This document shows positions 47,630 through 60,060 of a stretch of 64,000 nt of DNA, piece after piece. Within the stretch, counting starts at the first letter, position 1. Each line of letters opens with the position of its first letter. This stretch comes from Manihot esculenta (Eukaryota > Streptophyta > Magnoliopsida > Malpighiales > Euphorbiaceae), in the NCBI RefSeq assembly GCF_001659605.2, contig NC_035169.2, positions 19,592,263 to 19,656,262 on the forward strand, given 5' to 3'. A model generated the notes under the pieces. That model did not search any database. It was given only the letters and a program-made list of their open reading frames with translations, and was not told where the DNA came from. A program made the position numbers and the translations under genes.

Positions 47630-48027
47630 TTTACCTAAACATAAAATAATAAAAAAAGACAACCATATATAAATGAATCTCAATTTTGGAAGTGTATAAC
47701 CAAAAGTGGAAATTCACATTGTTTGCTGGCTTTCTAGAAGTTTAAACTGTTTAAGTTCAAATATCTGAAACAGATACTAATAATAGGCAGAAGATAAATT
47801 GCACGCAGGGCAGAACTGTTTTTGTTTCATTCCGCAGCTGGAAATTTACAGTGAATCTGAGTTCTGAGTATTTGTCCTGACAATAGTATCTGAAAACTAG
47901 CTAATCTTAATCACTCCTACAAATACAAACATCACTACAGATCATAACTCAGATTTCCCGTCGCAAAAACAGCAATGACAAAATTTACAGATGTTAAAGG
48001 ACTCTAATGCTATTATCTATCAGGATT
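47630..48027 (-). other. intergenic and 3' UTR of the GRAS gene
   Basis: About 400 bases between the LTR end and the GRAS stop codon. The part nearest the gene is presumably 3' UTR; no clear polyadenylation signal can be assigned. Confidence 0.5.
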
Positions 48028-49659
48028 TCACCTCCAGGCAGAAAAGGTTGACATGGCTGTGTTCATCCACCAAAGATAAAGAGCACCATCCTTCTCTTGA
48101 AGACCATATTTCCTGTCATATTCTCTCAATAAATCTCTGACAGCACTGGCCACCGTGGAAGTTAATGGGTACTGAGTAAATCCAGCCATACTAAACCGCA
48201 ACCTCCACTTCCCAAACAGTTCATGTCGTTCAACCCTGTCAGCTCCCTCACAAGCAATCATATTGACAATGTCCCGTGCCACACAGTGTTGCTCTGCATT
48301 TATCCTCTGCTTGTCATCCCTAGAGGCACCAGCATCAATGGATTCAAACATAGCATTATAGTATTCTAGTGTTTCCTTGAACCTTGGAAGGAATGGCTTG
48401 GTATTAGTGTTGGACTCTTGCTCAATGAGGGTCACTACCTTTGGTGACAAACTCTTCACCAGCCTCAATAGTCGGTCCCTGTGATTCCAAGTGTTCACGC
48501 TCTCATCCGGCATGTGGTGCAATACATATGGAAAATTCACCACCAAAGCTTCCCCAGGTTGCACCCGAAGATGTTCAAGTTGAACCTCACAACCAGACAT
48601 AGCAGCATCATAGAACTCAAAGGGTACATTGCATGACTCAGCGAAACATGATAGCTTTTGCCCTACAATATGAAGGCCACCACCACGAGCATGAGCTGAC
48701 TGGGGATCATCAACACCAGTTATGCGAACTGAAGGGGGACCACCTGGCCGATCTGCAAGTGACCGAATTAAGAACATCCACTGGGTGCCCTGAGCAATCT
48801 GAAAATCAATAATGTGAATTATAGGCTCATATTCCACAGCTTCACGAATGACAACATTGGCAGCTGTGTATGCAAACTTCCAGTAAGGACAGATCTTAAA
48901 GAGAATTCCCATGTAAGTCATCAGATCTGAGCTCAGTGGTGCGTCACACTTCAAAGCTCTGTAGATTTTACTCCCTGACAGTTCCACCCTTGCTCTGAGA
49001 CCTTCCAGCATGTAAGCTCCCAGACGCTGCACTGGCTCTCCAGAGACTGACACCATTTGCTCTAACACATGCATTAAACCTGCTGCTCTTGGTATGTCAG
49101 CATCAGATATACATTGAGCACAGACAAGCAACATCTGTTTCATGTCTAACCTAGGGATCATTTCTACCATTTGGTTCCAGTCCCAACTTGCTAATCGATC
49201 AGCTTGATGGAAGCAGAAATCGCAGTTTTTTGTAATTTCTGATTCAGACCCCAGTAACAAAAATTCCAGTTCCTTTAATTTCTGCCTCATTAGTAGATTG
49301 TCATCATCAGCAGATGAAGATCCACTCATTGGAGATCCATATGTGTTGTCAGGAGAATGATGAGGATCTGACAGGCATGAATGTGAACCTTGGGGTGAAA
49401 AGGGACTTCTGTTGGATGAAACACTGGCAGCAGGGGAATCATAGGCAACAAAACCTCCAGTAGCTGAGGATGATTCCAAGGTAAAGTATTCTTCCTTGTA
49501 ATTTTGAAAGGAAACAGTGGTTCCTTGACTGCAAACATCCGAAAATACATTGTTGTCTAAAATTTGTATATGAGACAAACCATACGGATCAATCTCTTGT
49601 GGTTGGTGGTAGAACCCATGAATACCAGCTGAACTTTTGTGTTTCTGAGATGTTTGCAT
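48028..49659 (-). CDS. GRAS-family transcriptional regulator, PAT1 subfamily
   Basis: A single uninterrupted 543-codon exon on the minus strand, the usual length for this subfamily. The first 165 residues are a variable, Ser-rich region with the SPFSPQGSHSC and YGSPMSGSSS blocks found in PAT1/SCL13-like proteins. The GRAS domain follows: leucine heptad I from about 175 (LLVCAQCISDAD), the VHIID motif as IHIID at 281-285, leucine heptad II around 371-420, PFYRE region at 422-434, RVER at 475-478, and SAW from about 485 to the C-terminal W-R. All core motifs are present with no lesion. PAT1-subfamily members act in the nucleus and cytoplasm in light (phytochrome A), stress and gibberellin-related signalling (family knowledge); which one this is cannot be fixed. 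It stands alone, flanked by retrotransposon remains on one side and AT-rich DNA on the other. Confidence 0.96.
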   Translation of the reverse strand: MQTSQKHKSSAGIHGFYHQPQEIDPYGLSHIQILDNNVFSDVCSQGTTVSFQNYKEEYFTLESSSATGGFVAYDSPAASVSSNRSPFSPQGSHSCLSDPHHSPDNTYGSPMSGSSSADDDNLLMRQKLKELEFLLLGSESEITKNCDFCFHQADRLASWDWNQMVEMIPRLDMKQMLLVCAQCISDADIPRAAGLMHVLEQMVSVSGEPVQRLGAYMLEGLRARVELSGSKIYRALKCDAPLSSDLMTYMGILFKICPYWKFAYTAANVVIREAVEYEPIIHIIDFQIAQGTQWMFLIRSLADRPGGPPSVRITGVDDPQSAHARGGGLHIVGQKLSCFAESCNVPFEFYDAAMSGCEVQLEHLRVQPGEALVVNFPYVLHHMPDESVNTWNHRDRLLRLVKSLSPKVVTLIEQESNTNTKPFLPRFKETLEYYNAMFESIDAGASRDDKQRINAEQHCVARDIVNMIACEGADRVERHELFGKWRLRFSMAGFTQYPLTSTVASAVRDLLREYDRKYGLQEKDGALYLWWMNTAMSTFSAWR

Positions 49660-49760
49660 CTAAAACTAGCCACTGATAAACCTGACTTTCTCAATATAGA
49701 TAGTGGACTTCTCAATGAGAATTGTTCCCTTTACTTGGTAAAGTCACTAATTCCCAAAAG

Positions 49761-49793
49761 CTACATGCTACCATTTTCCAGACACTGATACAT
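49761..49793 (-). CDS. 10-codon upstream ORF in the GRAS leader
   Basis: ATG at 49791-49793 reads MYQCLENGSM and stops at TAG 49761-49763, 101 bases before the main ATG. It is the only upstream ATG frame I find in the inferred mature leader. Possible translational control; function not shown by sequence alone. Confidence 0.45.
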   Translation of the reverse strand: MYQCLENGSM

Positions 49794-49886
49794 AGTTGAC
49801 TGCAATATGAATTGTTTGCAACCACAAATTTTCAGGAGCCTTGCCTCTGCTATCCGTGGTAATCTGTTAACAGATCACTATTTTGT

Positions 49887-51819
49887 CTGCAAACAGAAAG
49901 AAAAAGTAAGATAATTGAGTCCATACAATTAATCTTGGTAAAAAATCCCAAGATAACAGAAAAAGAGCGAGTAATGATGTAACAAGTGAGTAATGACACA
50001 ACGGGAACATATCCGGACAGACTATATTGCCAAAAACTGCAACACCATTAAGGCAACTCCCCACAAGCAGGCAGAGAAAAGATAAAGTGAAAAGGCCAGG
50101 ACTTTAGATTTGGGAAGATACTTTTTAATGGCAAGAGATTGTTAATAGCAAAGTACAGTATATTTGAGAAAATCAGTTCCTACCCAGATAAGATGCTAAG
50201 ATGTAATTATATGGTATTTCTAGGACTCGAAGAGGGATCTAGACAACAAAATCATTTTTTGGAGGGCAACTGCATTTCCAGGCTGCTTAGGCAAGCTCTA
50301 ATCAGCTACAATTACAAAACTCAAAACTGGCCGTATGGCCATTTTATCCCGTATCAACTGCAAGTAATTAATTTATTCACGAAGGCCAATCAGAAAAGGA
50401 AAACATAGTTCTCCATCTATAACTATTCCTTTTTAACTTTTCAACTCAAAAGCTACGGAACCCAAAGAAAAAGGAAGAAAAGAAAAACCACTCTAAACAT
50501 CTAAAACAATTAACCAAAAAGTCAGTCAATCCACATACAGACAGAGATGAGAATGATGAAAAATTAACATATAATATATCATTGACTTTCATTTGATTGG
50601 TAGAAAATGCTGAAAGAAATGTAGTTCTGTTTATAAACTTGAGATTTTGTCATTTCTGCAAAATTCTTAGATGTGAGAATTATTGGAGGGGAGGGATGAC
50701 TAACAGATGGCTACCATGTTAGTAGAAAGTATTTAAAAGAGCATTTTTCATGTGCTACAGGAAAGAAAATTTTCTAAGATTATATGATAACAACACCACA
50801 AGTTAGGACTACAAAGTCCCTATCTTGTTTCCACCTTCAACAACACTAGTAGCACTCATCACGAAATGGCGGAAACTTGCAAGCACACCACAGCGGTGTA
50901 AGATTGAAGCACAGTAGTTAACCGATTGTTAATCAGGTATTCATAATATTGGAAAAACAATGAAGCAAATGGAACAAAATTGACCCATATCATCAACCGT
51001 CCAAAAAAGTCATTCTTAGAATCAGAAGCTCTAGCATCAAGCCTCAAGCCCCAAAAGAAAGAAAATTCCAGAATGGATCCAGAAATTAACGGTAGAACTG
51101 TACACTCTGATTAACTATTCCCAAAAAGAAAAGCATAAAAAGCTACCGAGTACAAACAGGAAAAGGTCCTTTAAAGCTAAAAACAAAAGGTAGTGCGCAA
51201 ACCGACAAGCAAACCAGGGGGGAGAATTTGAGGGAAGAAAAGAAGAATCAAGATTTAAAAAAAATAATAATAATCCCAGATGCTTTAGCATAAAATCTAT
51301 TTTTTACACATGCATAAACAATTTTTTTAAAAAAAGTCCAAAAATTTGAGTTCTAGAACAAATCAAATCAAATTAATCTTCTATTTAACATAAGACATTA
51401 ACTTCCAAGGACAATCCTAATCCAAAAGTAAAAACCAGAGACCCATGCCTTTTTGATTAAATAGTTGAAAACAAAGATAATAACAATCCCCAGTGAAATT
51501 AACCACAGTTTTATGAGGAAGAGAATTAAAGCTTACTCCAATCTTCCCAAAAATGCACAGATACAATTGAAACAAAACAAGAAAATCCACTTCTATAAAT
51601 TCAACCACTTGCTCATATCCTCAAATTTTATCAAGGCACACCATTAATGAACCTCGACTTCATATTTTAATCCAAACAATAGTCAGACAAATACAAAAAA
51701 AACAACACCAAAAAAAAAAGATTTAAAAAAAAAAGAAAAAAGAGCACAAAGCCCAAATCAAAATCACAAATAATGATCATGTACAATGGTGATTTAAGGG
51801 GTTTTTACTTGGAGCATAC
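49887..51819 (-). other. 5' UTR intron of the GRAS gene (1.9 kb)
   Basis: The donor, CCTAAG followed by GTATGC at 51819, and the acceptor, CTTTCTGTTTGCAG ending at 49887, fit plant splice sites, with a pyrimidine-rich tract before the acceptor. A single leader intron with an intronless coding exon is common in PAT1-type GRAS genes (family knowledge). No ORF of note inside. Confidence 0.7.
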
Positions 51820-51962
51820 CTTAGGGATAAGGTCTCTGAGGTTACAGGCTTGGGTTTCTTTTTGTGATTCTTCTTCTCCTTCAATGGCAAAGGCCAGAGA
51901 GCAATAACTGCTGTCTTCTTCTTTGAAATGATGTGCGGGTTAGCTTTTGTAAATATTTTTAT
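51820..51962 (-). promoter_or_regulatory. GRAS leader exon and candidate core promoter
   Basis: The non-coding exon is inferred from 51820 to about 51930 (purine-rich GAAGGAGAAGAAGAATC stretch, no ATG). ATAAAAATATTTAC near 51948-51961 on the minus strand is the best TATA-like sequence at a suitable distance. Start site inferred only. Confidence 0.5.
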
Positions 51963-51999
51963 GATTTGAGCTGAATAACAAATGCCCCTGAAGTTTCCT

Positions 52000-54900
52000 C
52001 TTATTTACAATTAGCCCACCCAAACGTGTATAGATTTTTGGATTTTGATATGCTTTGAGTTAGAACCAAATTACTACTGAAGCTACTCGGTGTCCAACAC
52101 TTTCAATTATTCATAATCCCATCCAATCGAAATTAATATATTCTAAGAATCTGTTTGATTTATAGAAGAATATTTTTAAAAATAATTAATGTTTACTATA
52201 TTTAAAAAAATTATACTTTTATGTTTATGTTTATTATATTTAAAAAAAATTAATTAATGGAAATAATTTTTTAATTAAAAAAATTAGTAACTTTTTTTGG
52301 AAAGTCATTTTCTGAATTAATTAATAAATTTAAAATTTTTATTCTTAAATTTATTGATAGTCTTTATTTTTTAATATTGCAATCAAATGATAAATAATAA
52401 ATTATTTTTTAAAATATATTTTGTAAATATAAATTATTTTTCATAAAATAAATGGAGACTAAATTTGTTAATTCATATTTAATTATTTAATTTATTTTTT
52501 ATTTTTAAAGATCAAATTAAATTTGATTTGATTTAAAATTTATAAGACCAAATAATAAAAACAAATAAATCAGTTCTTTTTTATTATTTCAATTCAAGGG
52601 GAATCATGAACATCCAACACCCCTGATAAAATTATTTTAAGTAGACTTAATTTTTAATATAATTGAATTAAATTTAATTATTATAATTTTTAATTAGAAT
52701 TATTTTCAAGTTTAATTTTAGTCATTAATTTTTTAATACTGTTTTAAAAAAAATTATATTACTAAAATAATAATTTACAATCCACATAAATTTAATATAT
52801 AATCATAATAGAGGAAATTGGGTGTTTTCAAAGTTTAAAAAAAAAATCCCAAAAATTAAAATCTAAATTTCAAAATAGAATTTAATTAATATCAAGATTT
52901 TCAAAGTTAAAGACTTGATAATAACTTTTTAAATAAATAAGAGCAAGTTGGTAAATTAAAAAAGAAAAAAAAAAAGAAAAAGAAAAAGAAATTTGGAATC
53001 TTCCTAGTTGTAGTGTCTAAGATTTTTGAAAATATTGTAAGTTAGGGAAGTAGATGGGTGGAAAGCTGATTTAGTTACCAACTATGGTTAGCATTAACTA
53101 GTCAAAATAATATAAATATTACTTTTATATTTTTCCATTTTTAGCAAAATCTTCTGTATTTTAAATTTATGTCTATTATTGAATAAGATTTTGATTTTGG
53201 GATTTTAATTTAAACTTAGCTTAATTTTTTTAAATTCTAATATCATAAATGCACTATGTTTTTCTTATCAAATATTAAAATAATAAAGTAATAAAATAAT
53301 TTTTAATTTTTAATTTTTTTAAATAATATTTTCTTTAAAGGAGGTAGATATTTTTTTAAAATATCATAGAAAGTTGTTATTTATGAATGCAAAAGAAAGG
53401 TAAAATTTCGTGGTCGGTTTTGAAACTAACGGTAAACATTAAATAATAATAATAATAATAATAATTCCTGCATCTGCCAAAATGGACCCACACTTCTTCA
53501 ACCCATACTTTGTGTAAATATACATAATAATCAAAAGTGTGAGAGGATTCACCAAAATTTTATTTTTTTAAAAAAAATATTATTTAACTTCTGTATTATA
53601 TAGCAAAATTAATTAATTAATTTTTATAAATTTTAAAAATAATATTAAATAGTCTTAATTATTTTAAATTTTAATTAAAAGATCACTCCTGTTAATTTGA
53701 GTATTACTATGGTTAGTTTTACACTATTATTATTATTAGTTTCTCACTTTTTTTTATATAGATTTATAACAACAATACTAAAAGTTTATGGTTGGAAATT
53801 TTTTATTTAAATTTTAAAAGTAATAAATTATTTAAATATAATATAAAAACTAAACATTAAATTTCTTTTACTTTATTGAACATCAACAAAAATAAAAAAA
53901 AATTATATTTACATACTCAATTTATTGATAAATACATCTCAATAAATTTGAGAAATTTAAATTCTACTCCTTAAATTTTTATCTCTATTAAAAGAAAAAG
54001 AAAAAGTTAATTTGAATATAATTGGTGCTGGCTTAGGTTGACATTCTCTTGGGAGTTGTGTAATATTAATAGCCCAAGGCAAAATGGTGCAATGTCTTAA
54101 CATACTCGCAATTTCACTTGAGAAATTTATGAGATTATATAAATTTTTAAGTTCGTTAATTTTTATTTATGGAAGAAAATGAACTAATTCGATAAATTAA
54201 TTAGCACTTGTTTTTTATGTGAAAGGAAATTTATTAGCTGTCTAACTTGATAAGAAATTTGCATTTAGCTTTTTTTTTTTTTTTTTTTTTTTTTTCCTTT
54301 TTCATTGACGAATACTTTGCAAGGGACTATATGTGACTTTTTATCCTGTCATCAGCCTTCTTCACCCTTGGGTAGAGCGAATTCGATAGTTTTGGTGTAA
54401 TTTTATTTTGTTTTTTTATTTTTCTGTCTTTTGTTGAGATTTCTTATTATTTTTATTTTGTGTTGGTTATTGATAGCATCTGTTTTTTTTTTTTTTTTTT
54501 GTTAAGATTTTTTATTGTTCTTATCTTGGATTGATTATTGATAGCATCTATTGATCGTCAATGGAGCTGGGATGGAATCTGTAATCTTTTAGTGCTAGAG
54601 TTTGAAATATCTCTATCAAAACTGTCTTATAATTAGATGAGAATGAAAATATAATGGATCAATTTATTTTTTCAGTAAATAGTAGCGATGGCTCCTTACT
54701 TGAAAGAACTGATGATTTTTAATTCAGCACTAGATTGATATTCTCTAAGGGTGCTATTTCTAGCAATTTTGTTATCTGTCCCCGTGGGTTTGGAGTTATT
54801 TTATTTTTCTTGCATGTAAGGATTAGATGACATTAGGCTTGAATTTCCGGCTTGTGTAAAGCTCACCGGCGTTGCCAATTTTGGGTCAAATGTGTTGGTT

Positions 54901-57900
54901 AGTAGTGTGTCAGTGAAGCTTGCAGTGATACGTGGGTTGGGTTTCATTCGGCTGTTGAGCTTTTCATCTGTGAGCTGCGAATTTTATTTAGATTGTCTGC
55001 AATTAACTTTGAATTGTAATATTCTGAACCCGCTTTGGAACTTTAAATGTAAGAAATATTATATGATAAAAAATAATTATTTTAATTAAATTATAATTTT
55101 TTTCATTAACTTTCTAACTATACTTAATTTTAATATAAAATAAATATATTAAGACTATTATTATGATTTGAATTAAATATTAAAAAATAATTTGAATTGT
55201 CACTCGGTTCAAGTTTAAAAACGCCATTTATAATATTCTTATATACAATGTTTCCTCATTTTTTTACTTAATATTTAAGTTCTAAGTTGAATATTTTGAG
55301 AGGTTTGCTGTCCTAAAATTTATATCAACCTAATTAATTAAGTCCTTTTTTTTATTAAATATTAATAAAAATTAAATTAAAAAAAAAAGTGTCGGATTAA
55401 ACTCTCAATTGTTGGTATGAGAATTTCACGCGTGGAAATAATCATAAAAACATCTTAATTTTTATTTTCCAATTTTGGAATGAACCCATTTTTTTAAAAT
55501 TCTTTATTTTTAAATTAAAAACAATTAAATTTTAGCTATTTAACATGAGAATTGATCAAATATGTATATAAAAGATTCCTATATTTTTTAGACTTTTCCA
55601 AAACACCATTTAATTATAATTCCAAACATAAATAATACAATTTTGAATTTCACAATTATTATAAACCAAATCCAAATTACAGTGAGAGGATAAATGAATT
55701 TGAAAATCTAATTACTAAACTATGGTGTTAATTTTTTTTTTTTTTTAAAGAAATCCTTTTGATTTCTTGAATCTGATACTGAATTTGCAAGATTCTTCTA
55801 TTTTAGAACTGATTCCAGTATTAAAATAAAAATATTTTTATTGTCTTTATTACATCATATTTTCTATTAATGCTGCTGATGATATCTTTTACATATTTCG
55901 CTGGTTTTTTTTTTAAAGATGCTAATGGATATTTCAAACCTCACCCTTTTGCATACCATTTATTTGAAATTAAAAATTTCATAAAAATTCAATTCAATTT
56001 AATTTTTTATTTTAATTTTTATTTAAAATAAAATTTTATTTACTTTTAATTTATAAAAATTTTATTCTCAAAAAATAAAATTATATATGATTTCGTAATG
56101 ATTTATTTAAATTTTTTTCTTACCAAATAAATTATACTAAATGGAAAAAAATATTTTATAGTTTTATCAAATTTGAACAGAGAAAGTGGGACAATACTAA
56201 AAAATAACTATATTTTGTTATATTGATATAAATTTGTAAACAAAAATAACAATTTTCTCTTTCTAAAATTTAGAGAGAGAATTCTTTTCTTTCCATTTGT
56301 ATAGAGTACTTCTTTTGAAAAATTGAGTTTTTATCTTTTAATTATCTTCTGAAAATAAAAAACCTTACATGGACTAGTAATCATTTTCTTTTGGATCTTG
56401 CCAATAATGGTTTTCTCTCTCCGATCGGTGTGAATGGTTTTTTAGGTTATTTATATATTTTCCTTTATATTTATTTTCTAGTATGGTTTTCACAAATTTA
56501 GATAAAAAAAAAAAATAGAGTCTTTGTCAATTTAATAGTTGCATCTAATTCTATAGAGGAACTATCGAATTCTTCATTAGGAAGATTATAGCATGTCTTC
56601 AATGAGTGCATCTCAAGGTGGAACTCCCTATACTAATGTTTGCAACACCTTACGACTTTAGGAGATTGAGATACCGGACTTTCCTTAACACCTCCCAAAG
56701 AAAAGCTTAATGGTAAACAAGTCTAAAGATTTGCTTTAGGTGATTTTCTTTGGTTATGCTTGGATTTAGCCTAATGATGGCTGAAAAAGGTCATCTGGGT
56801 TGGATGTGGCCTCTTTCTCAGTGGCGATGATGATTTGAATGGCAGTCCTCTCAAGTAATAGAGGTGGTAGCACATGGTTTTACTTCTAGGTTTCCTAGAA
56901 TGGAAGCAGTTTGGTAGTTGTTGGGATTTCTGCGGTTTGATTTGCTTAATATGGTTTGATCTGTTTAGGTTGATAAGGTAAAGTTGGGTTGGATTGAATC
57001 TTTCTAGACTTGTATCTTTTATCTTTTTTAAAAAAATTATAGATAGGATTTTATCATAGTAAAAGATGAGGCAAAGAGCAATGAACAAAGTGTAACAGTG
57101 GTATCACAAATTAAGAGAGAATAGAAAATGAAGGAGATAATAATAAAAGGAAAGGCCAAAAGAGTAAGATAAGCTAGCATTCTGTTAAGATCCATTTCAT
57201 TCATGACACTTAAACTACTTCCTTATAGGAAATTGGAGTTGTACTTATAACAATAATTTAAGTATTTGGTATGGTAAGTAAACAATTAATCCTACAGAGT
57301 TAAATGTAGAGCTGCACTATAATAAAATAACTCCAAAATGATAATATTTAATTTTTCCTGTTTTATTCAGCAATTTTTTTTTATAATATTGAATCAAACC
57401 ACATAAATAAAAATATTTAACAAATTATAATTAACTAAATTACCTCATAAACCATACTGAATTTTCAAATTATGGTGATTCAATTTGTTATTTTTATTCA
57501 TAAAAAATAGTGCTCACTCTTATCTATAATACAAGAATCCCTTTTAGCAATGTTGCAAAGTCTTTGTGTATTAAGAGAAGTTTGAGAAACAACTTTGATA
57601 TTATTTCGTTGAAATTACAAAGTCAAATAAAATTAATAAGTCCTTTACTATTAGAATTTTATTAGAAACTATTATTAAGTAGAATTTTATAAAAAAAAAA
57701 CTATGATTAAAGAAATTAATTTAATTTTTATTTAATTAGTAGATAAATATAAAAAAAAATAAAATTTATGAAACTATAAGACACTTCTTTTTTCTATAAT
57801 TTTGTTAGCATATTAATAATATTTGATAATTTTAGCAATCCCAAACCATTCAAAAAAAAAAATCAAATCCCATGAAAATAATGATACCCAAATAATAATT

Positions 57901-59260
57901 TTCAGCATGATTAATGGATTAAATTGTTAAAGAAATTGAATATTATGTATCTACTAGTTAATTTAACTCTAAAAATTTAAAAATGATTAATTTTTTTTTT
58001 GAACTTTTAACTATTAAATAGCAATTTATACTTAAATAAAATAAACTTATCTTAATTAAATTTACAACAGCTATATCTTCTTGTAGAAAAATTTTAACAA
58101 AGAATTATGAAGCTCTAGATAAAAAAACTCATCACATACATTTAGTTTATTGTTCCAAGTCAATAATATAAAATTGGCGAATGTGCACGTGCGAAAATTA
58201 AGTTAGTCAAAGAAAGGCATCCAAAGCTAAGGATATATAGTATTATTGGAGTAGTTGAAACTTTCTCTAGAATGAGTAGGAAGAGTTAAATCATGATTCC
58301 TGAGTCAAAGCCTTCCCACATTTCTTATATAATTACTTTCAATGTCACCCCCTTATAATCTAGGAAATATTTAATATATATAATGAAGTTAAAAAATGAA
58401 TTTGCTGATATTGGTGAAGTAAATTTTGGATTTTTTCCTTTTAAAAATTAGTAAAAAAAAGGGATAAATGAGAGATCTCAAATGCCAAAATTTGATATGA
58501 CAACATTTTCTTTATTTTTTGTTTTAAATTTACCCATTTTTTTTTAAATTAGCCATAAAAGTGTGAAAACAACATGGTGGACAAACGAAGTGCAAATCAA
58601 TATTTGTTGTTTTTTTAATAAATGAAATGAGTTATCTGATATTGGATGGAATTGGTCACTTCCTCCTTAATCAAAGACCTCAAATTTTGAGTCTTGAATA
58701 TTTAGCATCTTTAAAATTTAAAAATAATATTTTATCTAATAAAATATACTATCAACAACTATCAATAATAATAAATTAGAGATTCTAATTAAGTTATTGT
58801 ATTTTAACTTGAGAATCAGATATACTCAATTTAATCTTTTTTAATAAATAAATTTCTAAATTTTATCTTTAAATGTTAAAAAATAAAATTTATTTAAAAA
58901 TAAAATTTATTTTAATTTTTAACCTTTGTCTGAAATTTCAAAATTTAAAAAAATTTAAAAGAAATGATTTTTTTATTAAATTTTTATATTTGACAAAATC
59001 AATAATATAAGAATTCAATTCCCTTGACCATTGAATTATTATGAGAATGAATTAAAAGTAAATCTTGCCAAAATTGTTAGAATTTTATAAGAAATGATTT
59101 CACTTAATATTATTTATATCAAAGTTATTTAATTAGCCATTGAATTTTTTTTTTAATTTTTAATTTTTAATTTATTTTTTATTTTTAATCAATAATTCAC
59201 TTTAGAAAAATTATTTTAATCTAATAGTAATTATTAATATTTAATATATTTAGTGTCATC
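52000..59260. other. AT-rich intergenic DNA, no gene supported
   Basis: Seven kilobases dominated by A/T runs. It includes an (AAT)n microsatellite at 53442-53465, a 26-T run at about 54270-54295 and a T-run with a repeated ATTGATAGCATCT sequence near 54470 and 54536. Somewhat GC-richer patches at 54790-55040 and 56570-56960 could be decayed transposon or gene fragments but give no readable domain on either strand. Short ORFs here (for example 54892 and 56771) lack any support. Confidence 0.6.
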
Positions 59261-60060
59261 ACCTCCACGCTGAAAAGATCAAAATAAATCAATGAAAACG
59301 AGAGCTAAAACCGGGGGGCGAGGAAGAGGACACGGTTTGCGGAGAAGTCAAATGGCATTTTCGTTATATCAATAAGAAATAAGGGCTATTTGTTAGAGTG
59401 GTCGTCTACCTGGAAACTTGTCAGGCCTCACATTCCCCGAATGACCTTTACGCATCCTTTTGTTTTAACTTTCGTAAATGATGACGTGGCACTAAGCACC
59501 TTCCTTACACTCCACTGCTGAGTTATTATCTGCTGCGGAATTGTTCTGTGGCTCTACTGTGCATCCTCATCGCGTCACTTTGACCGCGCATCAGAAATGG
59601 AAGTCTTCATATTTAGGAAGAAAATAATGAGATTGATTATATAATTTATCACTTAATTTTACAAAAAAAATTATTCTATATTTTAATTTTTTATTTAAAT
59701 ATGGTTTATATGTGCTTAAAATTTTTAGAAACTAAATATTTATATTTTATAAAATTTAAAATTTTAATAATAATTTTTTTTATAGAATTTAGGTTTATAA
59801 CGCCGAGTATTTTTAATAATTGAAAAAACAAAAAGAGGATTGACGCGTTCGCATGTTGACAGTGATTGATGAAATAGCCAATAAAAGGGTGTGTGTGGGG
59901 GAAATCATATGGTGCGAGAGTGGGCCCATTTTTCATATTCTTCACATTTCTATGGTGCAATGCCGAGTAGGTGGCACGTCTTCCTTTGACGGCTCTGCTC
60001 AAACATTTAGTACAACACCTGTCATCAGGCCGGTGCTTCAACTAGAATCGAATCAAAATC
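59261..60060. other. two GC-richer islands in AT-rich DNA
   Basis: 59265-59600 and 59840-60050 stand out from their surroundings in G+C. The first contains ATGACGTGGCAC, which includes an ACGT core of the bZIP/ABRE type. Neither has a long ORF; the 82- and 111-codon frames over the second overlap on opposite strands and look fortuitous. They may be promoter or exon remnants. Confidence 0.4.

Noticed and set aside
51417..51647. Overlapping 60- and 63-codon ORFs on opposite strands upstream of the GRAS coding exon
   Set aside because: They lie within the inferred 5' UTR intron, are AT-rich and have no recognisable domain.
56771..57088. 105-codon minus-strand ORF in the AT-rich region
   Set aside because: Low-complexity composition, no domain, no splice context and no second copy in the window to support it.
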